A stretch of DNA of 64,000 bases from an uncultured Pseudomonadales bacterium (GCA_947494095.1 CANLTI010000013.1:1-64000); one strand, 5' to 3'. Positions 26,420 through 36,537 are shown, counted from the first letter of the stretch. Numbers and translations: made by a program. The notes: a model not told the origin generated them from the sequence alone.

Positions 26420-26806
26420 CCGCTATTAACAGGGTGCTGATGGATGACTTTCTGGGTATTTAAGCCCCAAGCCGTACAGGGAAAGAAGGCTTAGACAATG
26501 AGCCTGATGGGGGATGCAAGAGTAAGCTTTGCACCTGCAAGGATATGCGAGATTAGACCTTGCACCTGCATAAGGATATGCAAGATTAGACTTTGCACCT
26601 GCATAAGGATATGCAAGATTAGACTTTGCACCTGCATAAGGATATGCAAGATTAGACTTTGCACCTGCGTAAGGATATGCAAGATTAGACTTTGCAGGAG
26701 CACAAAGTCGAGAAGCACAAAGTCGAGAGGCACAGGGTCGCAAATAACTTGAGCGGCCCAGCACATGACTCATTAGCGCCCGATTTGCGCACCTGTGAAT
26801 AGCGAC
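26420..26806 (+). mobile_element. MITE-like element, family A, copy A4 (expanded, degenerate ends)
   Basis: A 387-bp copy filling the gap between the lipoprotein stop and the convergent epimerase gene. Its ends are diverged (CGCTATTAAC at left, GTGAATAGCGAC at right), and part of the left arm present in A2/A3 is missing. Family blocks AGGGTGCTGATGG, TTTCTGGGTATTTAAG, CTTGAGCGGCCCAGCA and TCATTAGCGCCCGATTT are present. The 22-nt stem-loop is at 26688-26709, followed by two shortened stem-loop remnants. A 33-bp unit is amplified inside (26528-26690). No target duplication is visible. Confidence 0.78.
26528..26690 (+). repeat. 33-bp tandem repeat, five units, within A4
   Basis: Units of 31, 33, 33, 33 and 33 bp start at 26528, 26559, 26592, 26625 and 26658, with core TGCACCTGCATAAGGATATG. 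Only one to three substitutions separate the units. Because 33 is a multiple of three, all frames stay open and give artefactual 11-residue repeats. The units are contiguous, with no spacers. Confidence 0.92.
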
Positions 26807-26815
26807 ATAAAAAAA

Positions 26816-27778
26816 CTAAAGTGTCTTTAACCAGCTTGTTATCTCATTATGCTTAAAAGTGAAACCTGATTGCTGCAGCTTACTCGGCACAACTCGCTGG
26901 CTGGCCAATAATAACTCTTCGGCCATTTGCCCCATAGCCAGCTTTAAAAAAGGCGCAGGAGCAGCGAGAGCAAGTAGAGTATGATAATGCGCCGCTAAGT
27001 GTGCCGTTAGTGTTTTGTTGGTTAGCGGTTCGGGGGCAACAATGTTGTACGCGCCGGCTAGCTGAGTACTCTCAATTAAATACAGTAATGCTCTAACCGC
27101 ATCCTCTAATGCTATCCAAGAAAACCACTGCTGGCCATTGCCGTTTTGCAATGCAACTTTGGCCTTAAAGGGTAAGGCCATCTGAGAAAATGCGCCACCT
27201 TCGTTAGACATAACCACGCCAAACCGTGCCACACAAACTCTAATGGCGTCATTATCGAGTAAAGGCTTTAGCGAGGCCTCCCAGGCGGCACATAACCCGT
27301 GCGAATAACAATCGACAGGGGTGGCACCCTCGGTAATGCGCTTATCGCCCTGGTCACCATAAAAACCAATAGCCGATGCATTAATAAAGGTCCCTTTGAA
27401 GTGTGTTTGCGTACAATAGCGAATCAGCCCTTCAACGGCATCAATTCGACTATTTAATAGGCGCTTTTTTTGAGCCGACGTCCACCGGCCTGCGGCAATG
27501 GAGTGCCCCGTTAAATTAACAATAATTTCGTACTTTGAGGCGCATTCGACGCAATCGGCCAGTGACGCCCAAGTAATGGGGTTTGCAAACGGTATTATTT
27601 TATTTATTTTGGATGCGTTGCGCCCCACCACATCGACTTGATAGCCTTGGTTGTTTAAAGCCACGGCAAGGTGACGACCAATAAACCCCGATCCGCCAGC
27701 AATCAATACTGTTTTTGACGGCCTATTGATTTTTTCAGCGTGAGAAGACTCGATTGAGGGTTCCATTTTGATCACCAT
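26816..27778 (-). CDS. TIGR01777 family SDR epimerase (YfcH-like)
   Basis: A 320-residue extended short-chain dehydrogenase. The Rossmann motif GGSGFIGRHL is near residues 28-37, then the family blocks VNLTGHSIAAGRWT, SAIGFYGDQGD and RFGVVMSNEGGA, and a C-terminal LLASQRVVPSKLQQSGFTFK. The TIGR01777 family is related to nucleotide-sugar epimerases, but its substrate is unknown. It is transcribed alone, convergent with the lipoprotein gene. The first ~20 residues are non-conserved; ATG 27766 is an alternative start. Confidence 0.88.
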   Translation of the reverse strand: MVIKMEPSIESSHAEKINRPSKTVLIAGGSGFIGRHLAVALNNQGYQVDVVGRNASKINKIIPFANPITWASLADCVECASKYEIIVNLTGHSIAAGRWTSAQKKRLLNSRIDAVEGLIRYCTQTHFKGTFINASAIGFYGDQGDKRITEGATPVDCYSHGLCAAWEASLKPLLDNDAIRVCVARFGVVMSNEGGAFSQMALPFKAKVALQNGNGQQWFSWIALEDAVRALLYLIESTQLAGAYNIVAPEPLTNKTLTAHLAAHYHTLLALAAPAPFLKLAMGQMAEELLLASQRVVPSKLQQSGFTFKHNEITSWLKTL

Positions 27779-27892
27779 TGACTAACTACCGTTATCGTTA
27801 CTACAGCTTAGTACGGATAACAGCACATCCCCGATCAATCGTGCTCAGTAAAATACATAAAACACTTCAACTCAAGCTCAAGGCATACAAAA

Positions 27893-28972
27893 TTAATACA
27901 ATTTCTTTAATTTTTCACTTAACTGAATACCCGATAAGACTTCTATATTAATGCCATCAGATAAACCCGTCACCACCTCGCGTCGCTCAAAGTCTTTATC
28001 ATTAATAGCCACCTCTACAAAGTTTGCACCATTTTCAATAATTAAATTACCTTCATTGATCGCTAGTACATCAATACGCTCATTCAATACTATATCGGCA
28101 TTTGCACTGTAACCGGCGCGTAAGAATACTCCCGCTTGCAGCTTAATGGCAGCCCTAATATCAAATTTTATTGTGCCATGATGATCGTAACCCTTAGGTG
28201 CAATATACTCTAAATCAGCCCCAAAGGTATGCTGCCCCAAAGCACCAATACTGAGTGATATCGGCATGCCTATTTTTAATTTACCAACTTCCGACTCGTC
28301 AATTTTCCCCTCAAAAATCATATCATTCATATTGGCAATTTGAGCAATCGTTGTACCGGCATTAAAGGTATTGCTTTCAATGACAAAAGTACCTTCTTTT
28401 ACCGGCACACTCAACAATAAACCCGAAACTGTGGCATACACAATATTAGAAATCTTCCCTCCATGCTTACTAACACCTACCTTAATCAAGGCCACATTAT
28501 CTTCTGCTGCCTGCAAGGTTTCCTCGGCCAAATCAAACTGCAATTTGTATTTATTAAACTCAAAATCCGATATTAATAAAGCGTTATGCAGCTTTTTTTG
28601 ACGTTCAAAATCTCGCTCAACATTAAGATAGTTAAGCCTTGCCTTTTCTACATCCGACTCAGCACTCCTTAAATATTCCACATCCGGCACCAGCTCAATT
28701 CGAGCAATCACATCGCCTTTTGTTACCGCATCACCAGCCTCCACCAGCACCTCTTCAATAACACCCGATACTTTTGATTTAACATCGACTTCTTTACGCG
28801 GTTTAATATTACCTGTCGCTACCGTTTTCACAAAAATATCGGCCATGAGCGGTGTTGCAACTTCATGCACAACAGGGTCTTCTTCAGATTTTTGATACAA
28901 AAAAAATGTAGTCCATACAAAAGTTGCCAATAAACTCAGGCCCAAAAAAACACCTAAAAACTTCTTCATCAT
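27893..28972 (-). CDS. MacA-like periplasmic adaptor (membrane fusion protein)
   Basis: A 359-residue adaptor with one N-terminal membrane anchor (residues ~5-25), a barrel-sandwich hybrid (KEVDVKSKVSGVIEEVLVEAGDAVTKGDVIARI), a coiled-coil hairpin (~100-165) and beta-barrel domains. It would link the inner-membrane ABC transporter encoded just upstream to an outer-membrane channel supplied elsewhere. It is the last gene of the operon 32202-27893, 3 bp after the second permease gene. Substrate unknown. Confidence 0.88.
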   Translation of the reverse strand: MMKKFLGVFLGLSLLATFVWTTFFLYQKSEEDPVVHEVATPLMADIFVKTVATGNIKPRKEVDVKSKVSGVIEEVLVEAGDAVTKGDVIARIELVPDVEYLRSAESDVEKARLNYLNVERDFERQKKLHNALLISDFEFNKYKLQFDLAEETLQAAEDNVALIKVGVSKHGGKISNIVYATVSGLLLSVPVKEGTFVIESNTFNAGTTIAQIANMNDMIFEGKIDESEVGKLKIGMPISLSIGALGQHTFGADLEYIAPKGYDHHGTIKFDIRAAIKLQAGVFLRAGYSANADIVLNERIDVLAINEGNLIIENGANFVEVAINDKDFERREVVTGLSDGINIEVLSGIQLSEKLKKLY

Positions 28973-28975
28973 TTT

Positions 28976-30232
28976 TTAATCATCCTGTAATGCTGTAATA
29001 GGGTTAACGGCTGCCGCTTTATGTGCGGGCAATAAAGTTGCTAACAATCCAGAAATTATCAATAACACAAGTGCTAAAATCGCCGTGGTAAAATCGATTG
29101 ATGGGACGCCAAACCCAGGAATATCAAATTTAATCAACAACACAGCGAATAATTCTAATACCGCAACACCAGTCACCAACCCGATATAACCGGCTAAGGC
29201 TGTAATCACTAAAGCCTCTTGTATAATTAAACCTACGATAGAGCCACGTGTTGCACCTAACGCTTTACGCAGCCCTATTTCGCGTGTTTTTTCTTTGACG
29301 ACAATCAGCATAATATTACCCACACCAATAACGCCTGCCAGTAAAGTTCCTAGCGCCACAAACCAACTAAACGCATTAAGGCCATTAAATAGTGCCACCA
29401 CTTTCATGTAATTTTTTTCTGTATTGTAATACCCAAAGGCCGTTGTATCTTGTGGATGCACATAGTAGTACTCCTTAAGCAAGGTCAATGCTTGCTCTTC
29501 TACCTCTGCGGCAGACACGCCATTTTTGGGCTTAATGCGTAAGCTACCAATATACTCAGTCTGATTAAATGCCGTACGCAATGTACTATTAGGAATTAAA
29601 ATACGTGAGTCGTCACGGTATGAGTTTTCACTCGCAATAACGGACTGGTAAACGCCAATAATCATGAAGTGGATACCAGCAATTTTTATACTTTGGCCTA
29701 CAGGGTCTTCGTTAGGCTCAAAAATTTGTTTATAAACTTCAACACCTAAGACCGCTACTTTTCTTTTTTGGGCATAATCATTGGCATTCACAAAGCGACC
29801 TTTAATAGGTGCATAACCACTGTTAATCGCTACTTCAGGGTGAGTACCACGAGCGACAAATGTTCCGCTACGCTTACCGTGAACAATATATTGTTCTGCC
29901 TGCCAGCCGCCAAGCTCGTTAATTTCTACAACGGTTTGTGCGCCCTCTAGTTTTTTTCTTAGCATATCTCGGGCATCAATATTCCAATCCACTCGACGAC
30001 CTTTAGCAAAGCCTTTATAAGCGTACTGTGTTGGGCTGCCTATCCAAATATAAAGTGTATTAGTGTTGCCCGAAAATCGATCAATAGCACCTTGCTTTAA
30101 ACTGTTACCGGCACCGAGCAGCAGCACCAACATAAAAATACCCCAAAAAACACCAAAGGCTGTCAAACCTGTGCGCAACTTATGGCGGCTTAGGGTGTGT
30201 CCTATTTCTTGCCAGCGATCCATATCCCACAT
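28976..30232 (-). CDS. MacB-like ABC transporter permease (second)
   Basis: A 418-residue permease with an N-terminal helix (GLTAFGVFWGIFMLVLLLG), a large periplasmic MacB_PCD domain (~45-280) and three C-terminal helices of the FtsX type (VVKEKTREIGLRKALGATRGSI loop). It lacks an ATPase domain, so it must pair with the product of 31537-32202. GAGGAGG lies 6 bp before ATG 30232 and the gene begins 1 bp after the previous stop; a longer frame to 30328 overlaps the upstream gene and is rejected. Confidence 0.88.
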   Translation of the reverse strand: MWDMDRWQEIGHTLSRHKLRTGLTAFGVFWGIFMLVLLLGAGNSLKQGAIDRFSGNTNTLYIWIGSPTQYAYKGFAKGRRVDWNIDARDMLRKKLEGAQTVVEINELGGWQAEQYIVHGKRSGTFVARGTHPEVAINSGYAPIKGRFVNANDYAQKRKVAVLGVEVYKQIFEPNEDPVGQSIKIAGIHFMIIGVYQSVIASENSYRDDSRILIPNSTLRTAFNQTEYIGSLRIKPKNGVSAAEVEEQALTLLKEYYYVHPQDTTAFGYYNTEKNYMKVVALFNGLNAFSWFVALGTLLAGVIGVGNIMLIVVKEKTREIGLRKALGATRGSIVGLIIQEALVITALAGYIGLVTGVAVLELFAVLLIKFDIPGFGVPSIDFTTAILALVLLIISGLLATLLPAHKAAAVNPITALQDD

Positions 30233-30233
30233 A

Positions 30234-31493
30234 TTAGGCCTCCTCACGCATGGCTTCAATCGGAGAGATACGTGCAGCTTGCCAAGACGGCACAAGCCCA
30301 GCCACAGCACCCACGCACACCAAAACAAGTAAGGCGACTATGGCAATGTGAATATCAACCTCGGGATGGCTAAAATACGGTAATTCAAGACCAATCTCAT
30401 TAGTCATCCAGTTATATAACCCCAACAACCCAACCGACAAAACAAGCCCCACATAACCGGCTATTAACGTGACAAGTAATGATTCCGATAATATGGTGTA
30501 AATGATTTGACGTGGGCGGGCTCCTAATGCTTTTCGTATACCAATTTCACGGGTTCGCTCTTTGACCGAAATAATCATAATATTGCTAATACCTACAATA
30601 CCCGCCATCAAGGTTCCCAAACCAACAAACCATAAAAACAATCCAATACCTGCAAAAGTATTATTAATTTCTTCGGTTTCCTTCGCTAGGTCAAATAATC
30701 GAAGCGCGGTATTATCTTGAGGCGAAATTTTATGACGCTCTTTCAGCATGCCTAAAATACGCTCGCTTAAAGCAATATTATCGACACCATTGTGTGGCAC
30801 CACTGCAATCGACCCTATATTTTGGCCTTTACCAAACGTTTTTTGGAATGCAGCAAGCGGCATATAAATTCGCTCACTCATTCGCCCCTCCCAGCCCGAA
30901 TCATAAAAAACACCCACTATTTTCACACTAACACCGTTAATGGCTATTTGATGGCCTATGGGGTTATACTCATTTCCAAATAAACGCTCAGCAACCTTTG
31001 TGCCTACCACTACTACTTTTCGTGCATCAGCCTCATCAAAGTCATTCAACCTTCTACCGTAGTGGTAGTTTTGATTTTTTTTGATTTTAAAATAATTAGC
31101 GCCTGCCCCAAGTACCGAAAAACTACCCGATTGCTGACCATAGGTGATATAAATATCTGCTCTAAAATTAGAGCCTAAAGGTTCTTCTGCCGCTATAATA
31201 TTGATTTCAGTAAATTGATTTTTCAAAAAATCAACGTCCGACTCTTGTAATTTAATGTGGCGCCCTTGTGGCAACCCGCGATAAGGTAAAGAGGTTTTAT
31301 TACTACTAATCCACATTGATGTTCGCACATCGCTACTGAAACTTTGTTCTATGCCATTTTTGAGCCCTTGCCCTACGCCCAGCAAAAGCACCAACATAAA
31401 AATTCCCCAAAAAACACCAAAAGCCGTTAAAAATGTACGTAATCGATTTTGATTAAGGGTAAACCAAACTTCCTGTAAAGCATCAAGACTCAT
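30234..31493 (-). CDS. MacB-like ABC transporter permease (first)
   Basis: A 419-residue permease with the same layout as its downstream neighbour: first helix TAFGVFWGIFMLVLLLG, periplasmic MacB_PCD domain, then the SVKERTREIGIRKALGARPRQI coupling loop and three helices. The two permeases are paralogous and probably form a heterodimer, in contrast to homodimeric MacB. Located between the ATPase and the second permease in one operon. Confidence 0.88.
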   Translation of the reverse strand: MSLDALQEVWFTLNQNRLRTFLTAFGVFWGIFMLVLLLGVGQGLKNGIEQSFSSDVRTSMWISSNKTSLPYRGLPQGRHIKLQESDVDFLKNQFTEINIIAAEEPLGSNFRADIYITYGQQSGSFSVLGAGANYFKIKKNQNYHYGRRLNDFDEADARKVVVVGTKVAERLFGNEYNPIGHQIAINGVSVKIVGVFYDSGWEGRMSERIYMPLAAFQKTFGKGQNIGSIAVVPHNGVDNIALSERILGMLKERHKISPQDNTALRLFDLAKETEEINNTFAGIGLFLWFVGLGTLMAGIVGISNIMIISVKERTREIGIRKALGARPRQIIYTILSESLLVTLIAGYVGLVLSVGLLGLYNWMTNEIGLELPYFSHPEVDIHIAIVALLVLVCVGAVAGLVPSWQAARISPIEAMREEA

Positions 31494-31536
31494 GTTTTAT
31501 CACCGTACATACCGCACCTATTTTGATTAAGCCTAT

Positions 31537-32202
31537 TTAACGTTCAACCTGCCCATCCTTTAGTAGAATTAACCGCTCGGTTTGCTCTGCTATATCGTGC
31601 TCATGCGTTACAATCACGATGGTTTTACCTGTGCGATGCACCTCTTTAAAGACTGCCATTACATCATCGGTTGTTGCGCTATCTAATGCGCCGGTCGGCT
31701 CATCAGCTAACACCATTCTAGGGTCTGTAATTAAAGCTCGAGCAATAGCAACGCGCTGCTTTTGCCCGCCAGATAACTCATTAGGCATATTTTTTGTGCG
31801 CTCGCCAAGACCGACCAAATCTAATAGTTTTTCAGCGCGGTAGTTACGTGCCTTTCGCCCTATTTTTTGATAGTACAACGGTAATGCAACATTCTCTAAT
31901 GCGCTCTTGAAGGGAAGCAAATTAAAAGATTGAAAGACAAAGCCAATAAATCGATTACGCAACTGCGCCGCTTTCACCTCAGACAAGCCGGCCGAAATAG
32001 CAGTATCGCCTAATTGATAAGCACCCTGATCATAAGTATCCAATAAACCAAGAATATTGAGTAAGGTCGATTTTCCGGAACCGGAGGATCCCATGATCGA
32101 AACCATTTCACCATCATCAATCGATAAATTGACGCCTTTTAGCACATGCAGTCGCCTAGAATCACTTGTATAATGTTTGTGTATCCCTTCGAGAGAAATC
32201 AT
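31537..32202 (-). CDS. ABC transporter ATP-binding protein, MacB/LolD type
   Basis: A 221-residue ATPase with Walker A GSSGSGKST (~37-45), Q-loop GFVFQSFNLLPF, signature LSGGQKQR, Walker B MVLADEPTG and the switch His in IVIVTHEHD. It energises the two MacB-like permeases encoded downstream. It is the first gene of a four-gene export operon; the 217-bp gap upstream, shared with divergent yigZ, should hold the promoter, but no clear site was picked. MacAB-type systems export peptides, macrolides or lipoproteins; the cargo here is unknown. Confidence 0.93.
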   Translation of the reverse strand: MISLEGIHKHYTSDSRRLHVLKGVNLSIDDGEMVSIMGSSGSGKSTLLNILGLLDTYDQGAYQLGDTAISAGLSEVKAAQLRNRFIGFVFQSFNLLPFKSALENVALPLYYQKIGRKARNYRAEKLLDLVGLGERTKNMPNELSGGQKQRVAIARALITDPRMVLADEPTGALDSATTDDVMAVFKEVHRTGKTIVIVTHEHDIAEQTERLILLKDGQVER

Positions 32203-32419
32203 AATTAATACAACCTATGAGTGGCCTATTATTTTAATAACCCATGAGTGTACTCACCAAACTTTAGCGCTTCAAGCTTTTGCTGATATACAATCTATTG
32301 ATTAACACTTAAATTTAACATTGAAGTACATAGCTTATCGCCAAATGATTATCGTCATATAAAATCACATTGAGTACCACATGAGACTTCTACCGAAAAG
32401 CCATACTAAGTAACCTGCT

Positions 32420-33025
32420 ATGTTTAAAGCCATTGCCAGCCCCACCCAATATACCCATGAAGAAAAACGCAGTGAATTTATTGCCCATTTATACCCAGTG
32501 ACTGAGCGTGAGCAGCTCATGGAGGCATTAAAATTAATCAAAATAAAATATCCTGATGCGCGTCATTACTGCTGGGCCTATTTGATTGGTAACCCCCAGC
32601 AACCCATAACCGCAGCATTTAATGATGATGGCGAGCCTTCGGGTACAGCGGGAAGGCCAATATTGCACGTACTCACTCAGCGAGGAGCAGGCAATACCGG
32701 CGCTATTGTCGTGCGTTATTTTGGTGGTATAAAATTGGGAGCAGGAGGACTTGTACGCGCTTACGGCCAAGCCATTTCAAAAGCCTTAGATAATGCAAGC
32801 TGGAACGCTGTGGTACCACAAAAAAACCTAACAATAACAGCCCATTACGAAGATGAACCTCATATACGCCATTATTGCGGAACCTTTAACGCTCAAGTTA
32901 CAGATCAAAAATACAATACTGATGTTTGCTTACACTTGATACTGCCAGCCGATCAGCTAGAGCAATTTATACTAGCGATCAATCAAAAAACGGCCGGTAG
33001 AGCTATTATCAAGGTCAACGAATAA
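32420..33025 (+). CDS. yigZ: YigZ/IMPACT family protein
   Basis: A 201-residue protein of the IMPACT family. The conserved core HYCWAYLIGN, FNDDGEPSGTAGRPIL and VVRYFGGIKLGAGGLVRAYG is complete, followed by a ferredoxin-like C-terminal domain. Bacterial members bind nucleic acids or ribosomes and the family is linked to translation control; no enzymatic role is established. Encoded alone, convergent with ung (12-bp gap). Confidence 0.92.
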   Translation: MFKAIASPTQYTHEEKRSEFIAHLYPVTEREQLMEALKLIKIKYPDARHYCWAYLIGNPQQPITAAFNDDGEPSGTAGRPILHVLTQRGAGNTGAIVVRYFGGIKLGAGGLVRAYGQAISKALDNASWNAVVPQKNLTITAHYEDEPHIRHYCGTFNAQVTDQKYNTDVCLHLILPADQLEQFILAINQKTAGRAIIKVNE

Positions 33026-33037
33026 CACCAACACACA

Positions 33038-33727
33038 TTAAGCCTTTGAGTTAAGCTGCCACTCAATAGGCTCTACGTTATGCGCACTCAGGTATTCATT
33101 CGCCTGCGAAAAATGCTTACTGCCAAAAAAACCACGATAAGCCGATAGCGGCGAAGGGTGCGGCGCTTTTAATACGCAATGTTTTTGAGCATCGATAAAA
33201 GCCCCCTTTTTTTGTGCGTAGCTGCCCCACAACATGAAAACGACATGCTCACAATGATCATTAACAGCATGTATAACGGCATCTGTAAATTGCTCCCAGC
33301 CTTTACCTTGATGCGAGCCGGCCTTACGCGCTTCAACCGTTAACGTGGCATTAAGCAATAGCACGCCCTGATCTGCCCACGCCTGCAAATTACCGTGATT
33401 AGGCACAGTGAAATCAACATCCTGATGCAACTCTTTATACATATTACGCAGCGATGGAGGCACATCAACACCATAAGGCACCGAAAACGATAAACCATGC
33501 GCTTGCTTAGGGCCGTGATAAGGGTCCTGCCCCAGTATGACCACTTTGACATTATCAAGTACGGTGGAGTCTAGTGCGTTAAAAATCAATTTGCCTTCTG
33601 GGTAAATCGTTCGCTTGGCGCTTTTTTCGCCCAGTAAAAAAGAACGCAAGCTTTGCATATATGGCTTATCAAATTCTGGCTGCAAGTATTGCAACCATGA
33701 CTGATGAAGCTCAACTTGTTTTTTCAC
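33038..33727 (-). CDS. ung: Uracil-DNA glycosylase, family 1
   Basis: A 229-residue base-excision repair enzyme that removes uracil from DNA. The water-activating motif [18 protein letters not shown] contains the catalytic Asp, and the DNA-intercalation motif is [18 protein letters not shown] with the catalytic His. Length matches the family. Start is GTG 33727 ([13 protein letters not shown]). Encoded downstream of lysS behind that gene's terminator, so probably transcribed separately. Confidence 0.96.
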   Translation of the reverse strand: MKKQVELHQSWLQYLQPEFDKPYMQSLRSFLLGEKSAKRTIYPEGKLIFNALDSTVLDNVKVVILGQDPYHGPKQAHGLSFSVPYGVDVPPSLRNMYKELHQDVDFTVPNHGNLQAWADQGVLLLNATLTVEARKAGSHQGKGWEQFTDAVIHAVNDHCEHVVFMLWGSYAQKKGAFIDAQKHCVLKAPHPSPLSAYRGFFGSKHFSQANEYLSAHNVEPIEWQLNSKA

Positions 33728-33761
33728 TCTGCACCTCTGAGTAATTTAAAAAATATTCGCA

Positions 33762-33790
33762 TAAAAAAATACCCACCAAAAGGTGGGCAT
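33762..33790 (-). terminator. Rho-independent terminator after lysS
   Basis: On the minus strand ATGCCCACC pairs with GGTGGGTAT (nine pairs with one G-T) around TTTT, followed by a T-run. It lies about 50 bp after the lysS stop. A second hairpin without a T-run (AGAGCGC with GCGCTCT, 33813-33833) sits between. Confidence 0.82.
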
Positions 33791-33838
33791 TTAAATGACG
33801 CCTTAATCAGTAAGAGCGCAACTATCGCGCTCTAAAAA

Positions 33839-35362
33839 CTACGCTTCAGGTCGCATATGCGGAAAGAGTAAAACATCGCGAATAGAAGCCGAATCGGTCA
33901 ACAGCATAACTAATCGATCGATACCAATACCTTGCCCTGCGGTTGGCGGTAAGCCGTACTCCAATGCACGCACGTAATCTGCATCGTAATGCATGGCCTC
34001 GTCATCGCCAGCATCTTTTTCGGCCACTTGTTTTTGGAAGCGCTCGGCTTGATCTTCAGCATCATTCAGCTCAGAAAAGCCATTGGCAAGCTCACGGCCA
34101 CCCACAAAAAACTCAAAGCGTTCGGTGACAAACGGGTTGTCGTCTTTACGACGTGCCAGCGGTGAAACCTCAGCTGGATACTCAGTAATAAAGGTTGGCT
34201 GCTCTAACTTGTGCTCGGCAACAGCTTCAAATATCTCGATTTGAATTTTACCTAAACCCCAAATAGATTTGCACTCGACACCCACATTTTTGGCGACGGC
34301 TTTGGCTTGCTCTAAATCGTTAAGCTGCTCAAGCGTAACATCGGTGGTATGCGCCAATATGGCCTCAAGGACTGTTAAGCGCTCAAAAGGCTGGGCAAAG
34401 TCATAAGTAACAACTTCAGGCTCTTCGCCTTCTTTTGCAGGCTTAGTGCTATTAACGGTGGTAGAACCCAATACGGTCTCGGCCATGCCACGCAGCATAT
34501 CTTCGGTGAGATTCATTAAATCTTGGTAATCAGCATACGCTTGATAAAACTCAAGCATTGTAAATTCAGGGTTATGACGCGTGCTCAAACCCTCATTGCG
34601 GAAGTTACGGTTAATCTCGTAAACGCGCTCAAAACCACCCACAACCAAGCGTTTCAAATAAAGCTCTGGAGCAATACGCATATACATATCAATATCTAAT
34701 GCGTTGTGGTGTGTTTTAAAAGGACGTGCCGTTGCGCCGCCTGGAATCACTTGTAGCATTGGTGTTTCGACCTCTACAAAGCTTTTGGCATTTAAATAGT
34801 TGCGAATATACTCAATGACTTTAGAGCGTATGGCAAATAAATTACGCACCTCAGGATTAACGATTAGATCAACATAGCGCTGGCGATAGCGCATTTCTTG
34901 GTCGGCAAGACCGTGAAACTTATCGGGTAACGGGCGAAGTGATTTGGTGAGCATTTGAAACTCTTCGCAATTCACATATAGATCACCTTTACCTGACTTA
35001 TGCAATATACCCTTAACGCCAACAATATCACCAATATCCCAAGCGCCATCATTGGCTTTCATTGCTTTTTGAGCGGTTTTGTCGGCATACACCTGAATGC
35101 GGCCACTCACATCTTGCAGCACCATAAAGGGTCCGCGCTTCGCCATAACACGGCCAGCTACAGCACTCACAAAACCCAGCTCTTCGAGCTCTTCTTTGGT
35201 TTTTTCGCCATGGGCTTGCTGCAATTGATCGGCGGTATGGGTACGGCGGAATTGATTAGGAAACGCATTGCCGCGCTCGCGAATATTCGCAAGCTTACCG
35301 CGGCGCTCAGCAATTAATTTGTTTTCGTCTTGCGCTTGCGGAGTATTATTTTTGTCTGACAT
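33839..35362 (-). CDS. lysS: Lysyl-tRNA synthetase, class II
   Basis: A 507-residue enzyme that charges tRNA-Lys. It has an N-terminal OB-fold anticodon-binding domain (~60-170; [20 protein letters not shown]) and a class II catalytic core with motif 2 [27 protein letters not shown] residues around 265-290 and motif 3 [11 protein letters not shown] near the end. It follows prfB by about 80 bp, the standard prfB-lysS arrangement. ATG 35362 is preferred to the TTG two codons earlier. Confidence 0.96.
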   Translation of the reverse strand: MSDKNNTPQAQDENKLIAERRGKLANIRERGNAFPNQFRRTHTADQLQQAHGEKTKEELEELGFVSAVAGRVMAKRGPFMVLQDVSGRIQVYADKTAQKAMKANDGAWDIGDIVGVKGILHKSGKGDLYVNCEEFQMLTKSLRPLPDKFHGLADQEMRYRQRYVDLIVNPEVRNLFAIRSKVIEYIRNYLNAKSFVEVETPMLQVIPGGATARPFKTHHNALDIDMYMRIAPELYLKRLVVGGFERVYEINRNFRNEGLSTRHNPEFTMLEFYQAYADYQDLMNLTEDMLRGMAETVLGSTTVNSTKPAKEGEEPEVVTYDFAQPFERLTVLEAILAHTTDVTLEQLNDLEQAKAVAKNVGVECKSIWGLGKIQIEIFEAVAEHKLEQPTFITEYPAEVSPLARRKDDNPFVTERFEFFVGGRELANGFSELNDAEDQAERFQKQVAEKDAGDDEAMHYDADYVRALEYGLPPTAGQGIGIDRLVMLLTDSASIRDVLLFPHMRPEA

Positions 35363-35441
35363 ATTCAAACCATTTTTTCTGTGAGTTGATAGCTATTGCT
35401 TAACGCATAGCTTAACTAAATAAAGAGAACCCGTTAAAATT

Positions 35442-36537
35442 TTAAAGCCCGGCTTTTAAGCTCGCCTCAATAAACTGATTCAGCCCGCCATCTAATACCG
35501 CTTGGCAGTTACTGCTTTGCACCGCCGTGCGCAAATCTTTAATACGCGAGTCATCTAAGACATAACTGCGAATTTGGCTGCCCCAGCCAATATCAGATTT
35601 ACTATCTTCTAGTGCTTGCTTTTCGGCATTGCGCTTTAGCATTTCTTGCTCATACATACGTGCCCGTAGCATTTTCATCGCTTTGTCGCGGTTGGCATGT
35701 TGCGAACGCTCGCTTTGGCATTGCACAACAACACCTGTAGGCTCATGCGTCAAACGAATCGCAGAGTCCGTTTTGTTGACGTGCTGACCACCGGCACCAC
35801 TGGCGCGATACGTATCGACGCGTAAATCAGCAGGGTTAATATCAATGTCGATATTATCGTCGATTTCGGGGGAAACAAACACCGACGAAAAAGACGTATG
35901 GCGACGATTGCCAGAATCAAACGGTGATTTACGCACTAAACGATGCACGCCCGTTTCGGTACGCAACCAACCAAAAGCGTATTCACCTTCAAAGCGAATA
36001 GTGGCACTTTTAATACCTGCCACATCACCCGCAGAAGCTTCTTCGAGCGTAGTTTTAAAGCCATTGGCCTCGCCCCAACGCAAGTACATACGCAAAATCA
36101 TCTCGGCCCAGTCTTGTGCCTCGGTACCGCCAGAGCCCGACTGAATATCGAGATAAGCATTATTTGCATCCATTTCACCCGAAAACATACGGCGAAACTC
36201 TAGTGTTGCCAGCTGCGCATCCAGGCTCGCCACTTCCGTTCGAATCTCTTCTAGGGTGTCTTCATCGCTTTCTTCTACTGCAAAATCGAGCAACTCACGG
36301 TTATCAGCAACGCCTACTTCAAGGTTATCAATAGTGTTAACAACCGCCTCTAACGCTGAGCGCTCACGCCCCAGCTCCTGCGCCTTGGCAGGATCATTCC
36401 AAACATCAGGCTCACCCAGAAGTAGCTCTACCTCGTCTAAGCGCTCTTTTTTGACATCATAGTCAAAGGTACCCCCTAAGCACAGCCGTGCGATCGGCCA
36501 TATCTTTAAGGGCATTTACAATGGGGTTGATCTCCAT
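35442..36537 (-). CDS. prfB: Peptide chain release factor 2 (programmed +1 frameshift)
   Basis: RF2 recognises UGA and UAA stop codons and releases the peptide. The coding sequence is two frames: ATG 36537 runs 24 codons to an in-frame TGA at 36465-36463, then translation shifts +1 and continues from 36464 to 35442, giving about 364 residues, the normal RF2 length. The GGQ loop reads [21 protein letters not shown], and the stop-recognition segment falls in the usual place (ends RVDTYRASG...). The frameshift provides autoregulation by RF2 level. Followed by lysS. Confidence 0.96.
36463..36480 (-). promoter_or_regulatory. prfB programmed frameshift site
   Basis: On the minus strand the site reads CTT AGG GGG TAC CTT TGA C. 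The internal Shine-Dalgarno-like AGGGGG lies just before the slippery CTT and the TGA stop, the canonical RF2 arrangement. Confidence 0.95.

Noticed and set aside
26528..26690. CRISPR array
   Set aside because: The units are directly contiguous with no unique spacers, and there are no cas genes.
26496..26766. Apparent repeat proteins on both strands with 11-residue periods
   Set aside because: They arise because the 33-bp tandem unit keeps all frames open; no ribosome-binding site, and the region is element A4.
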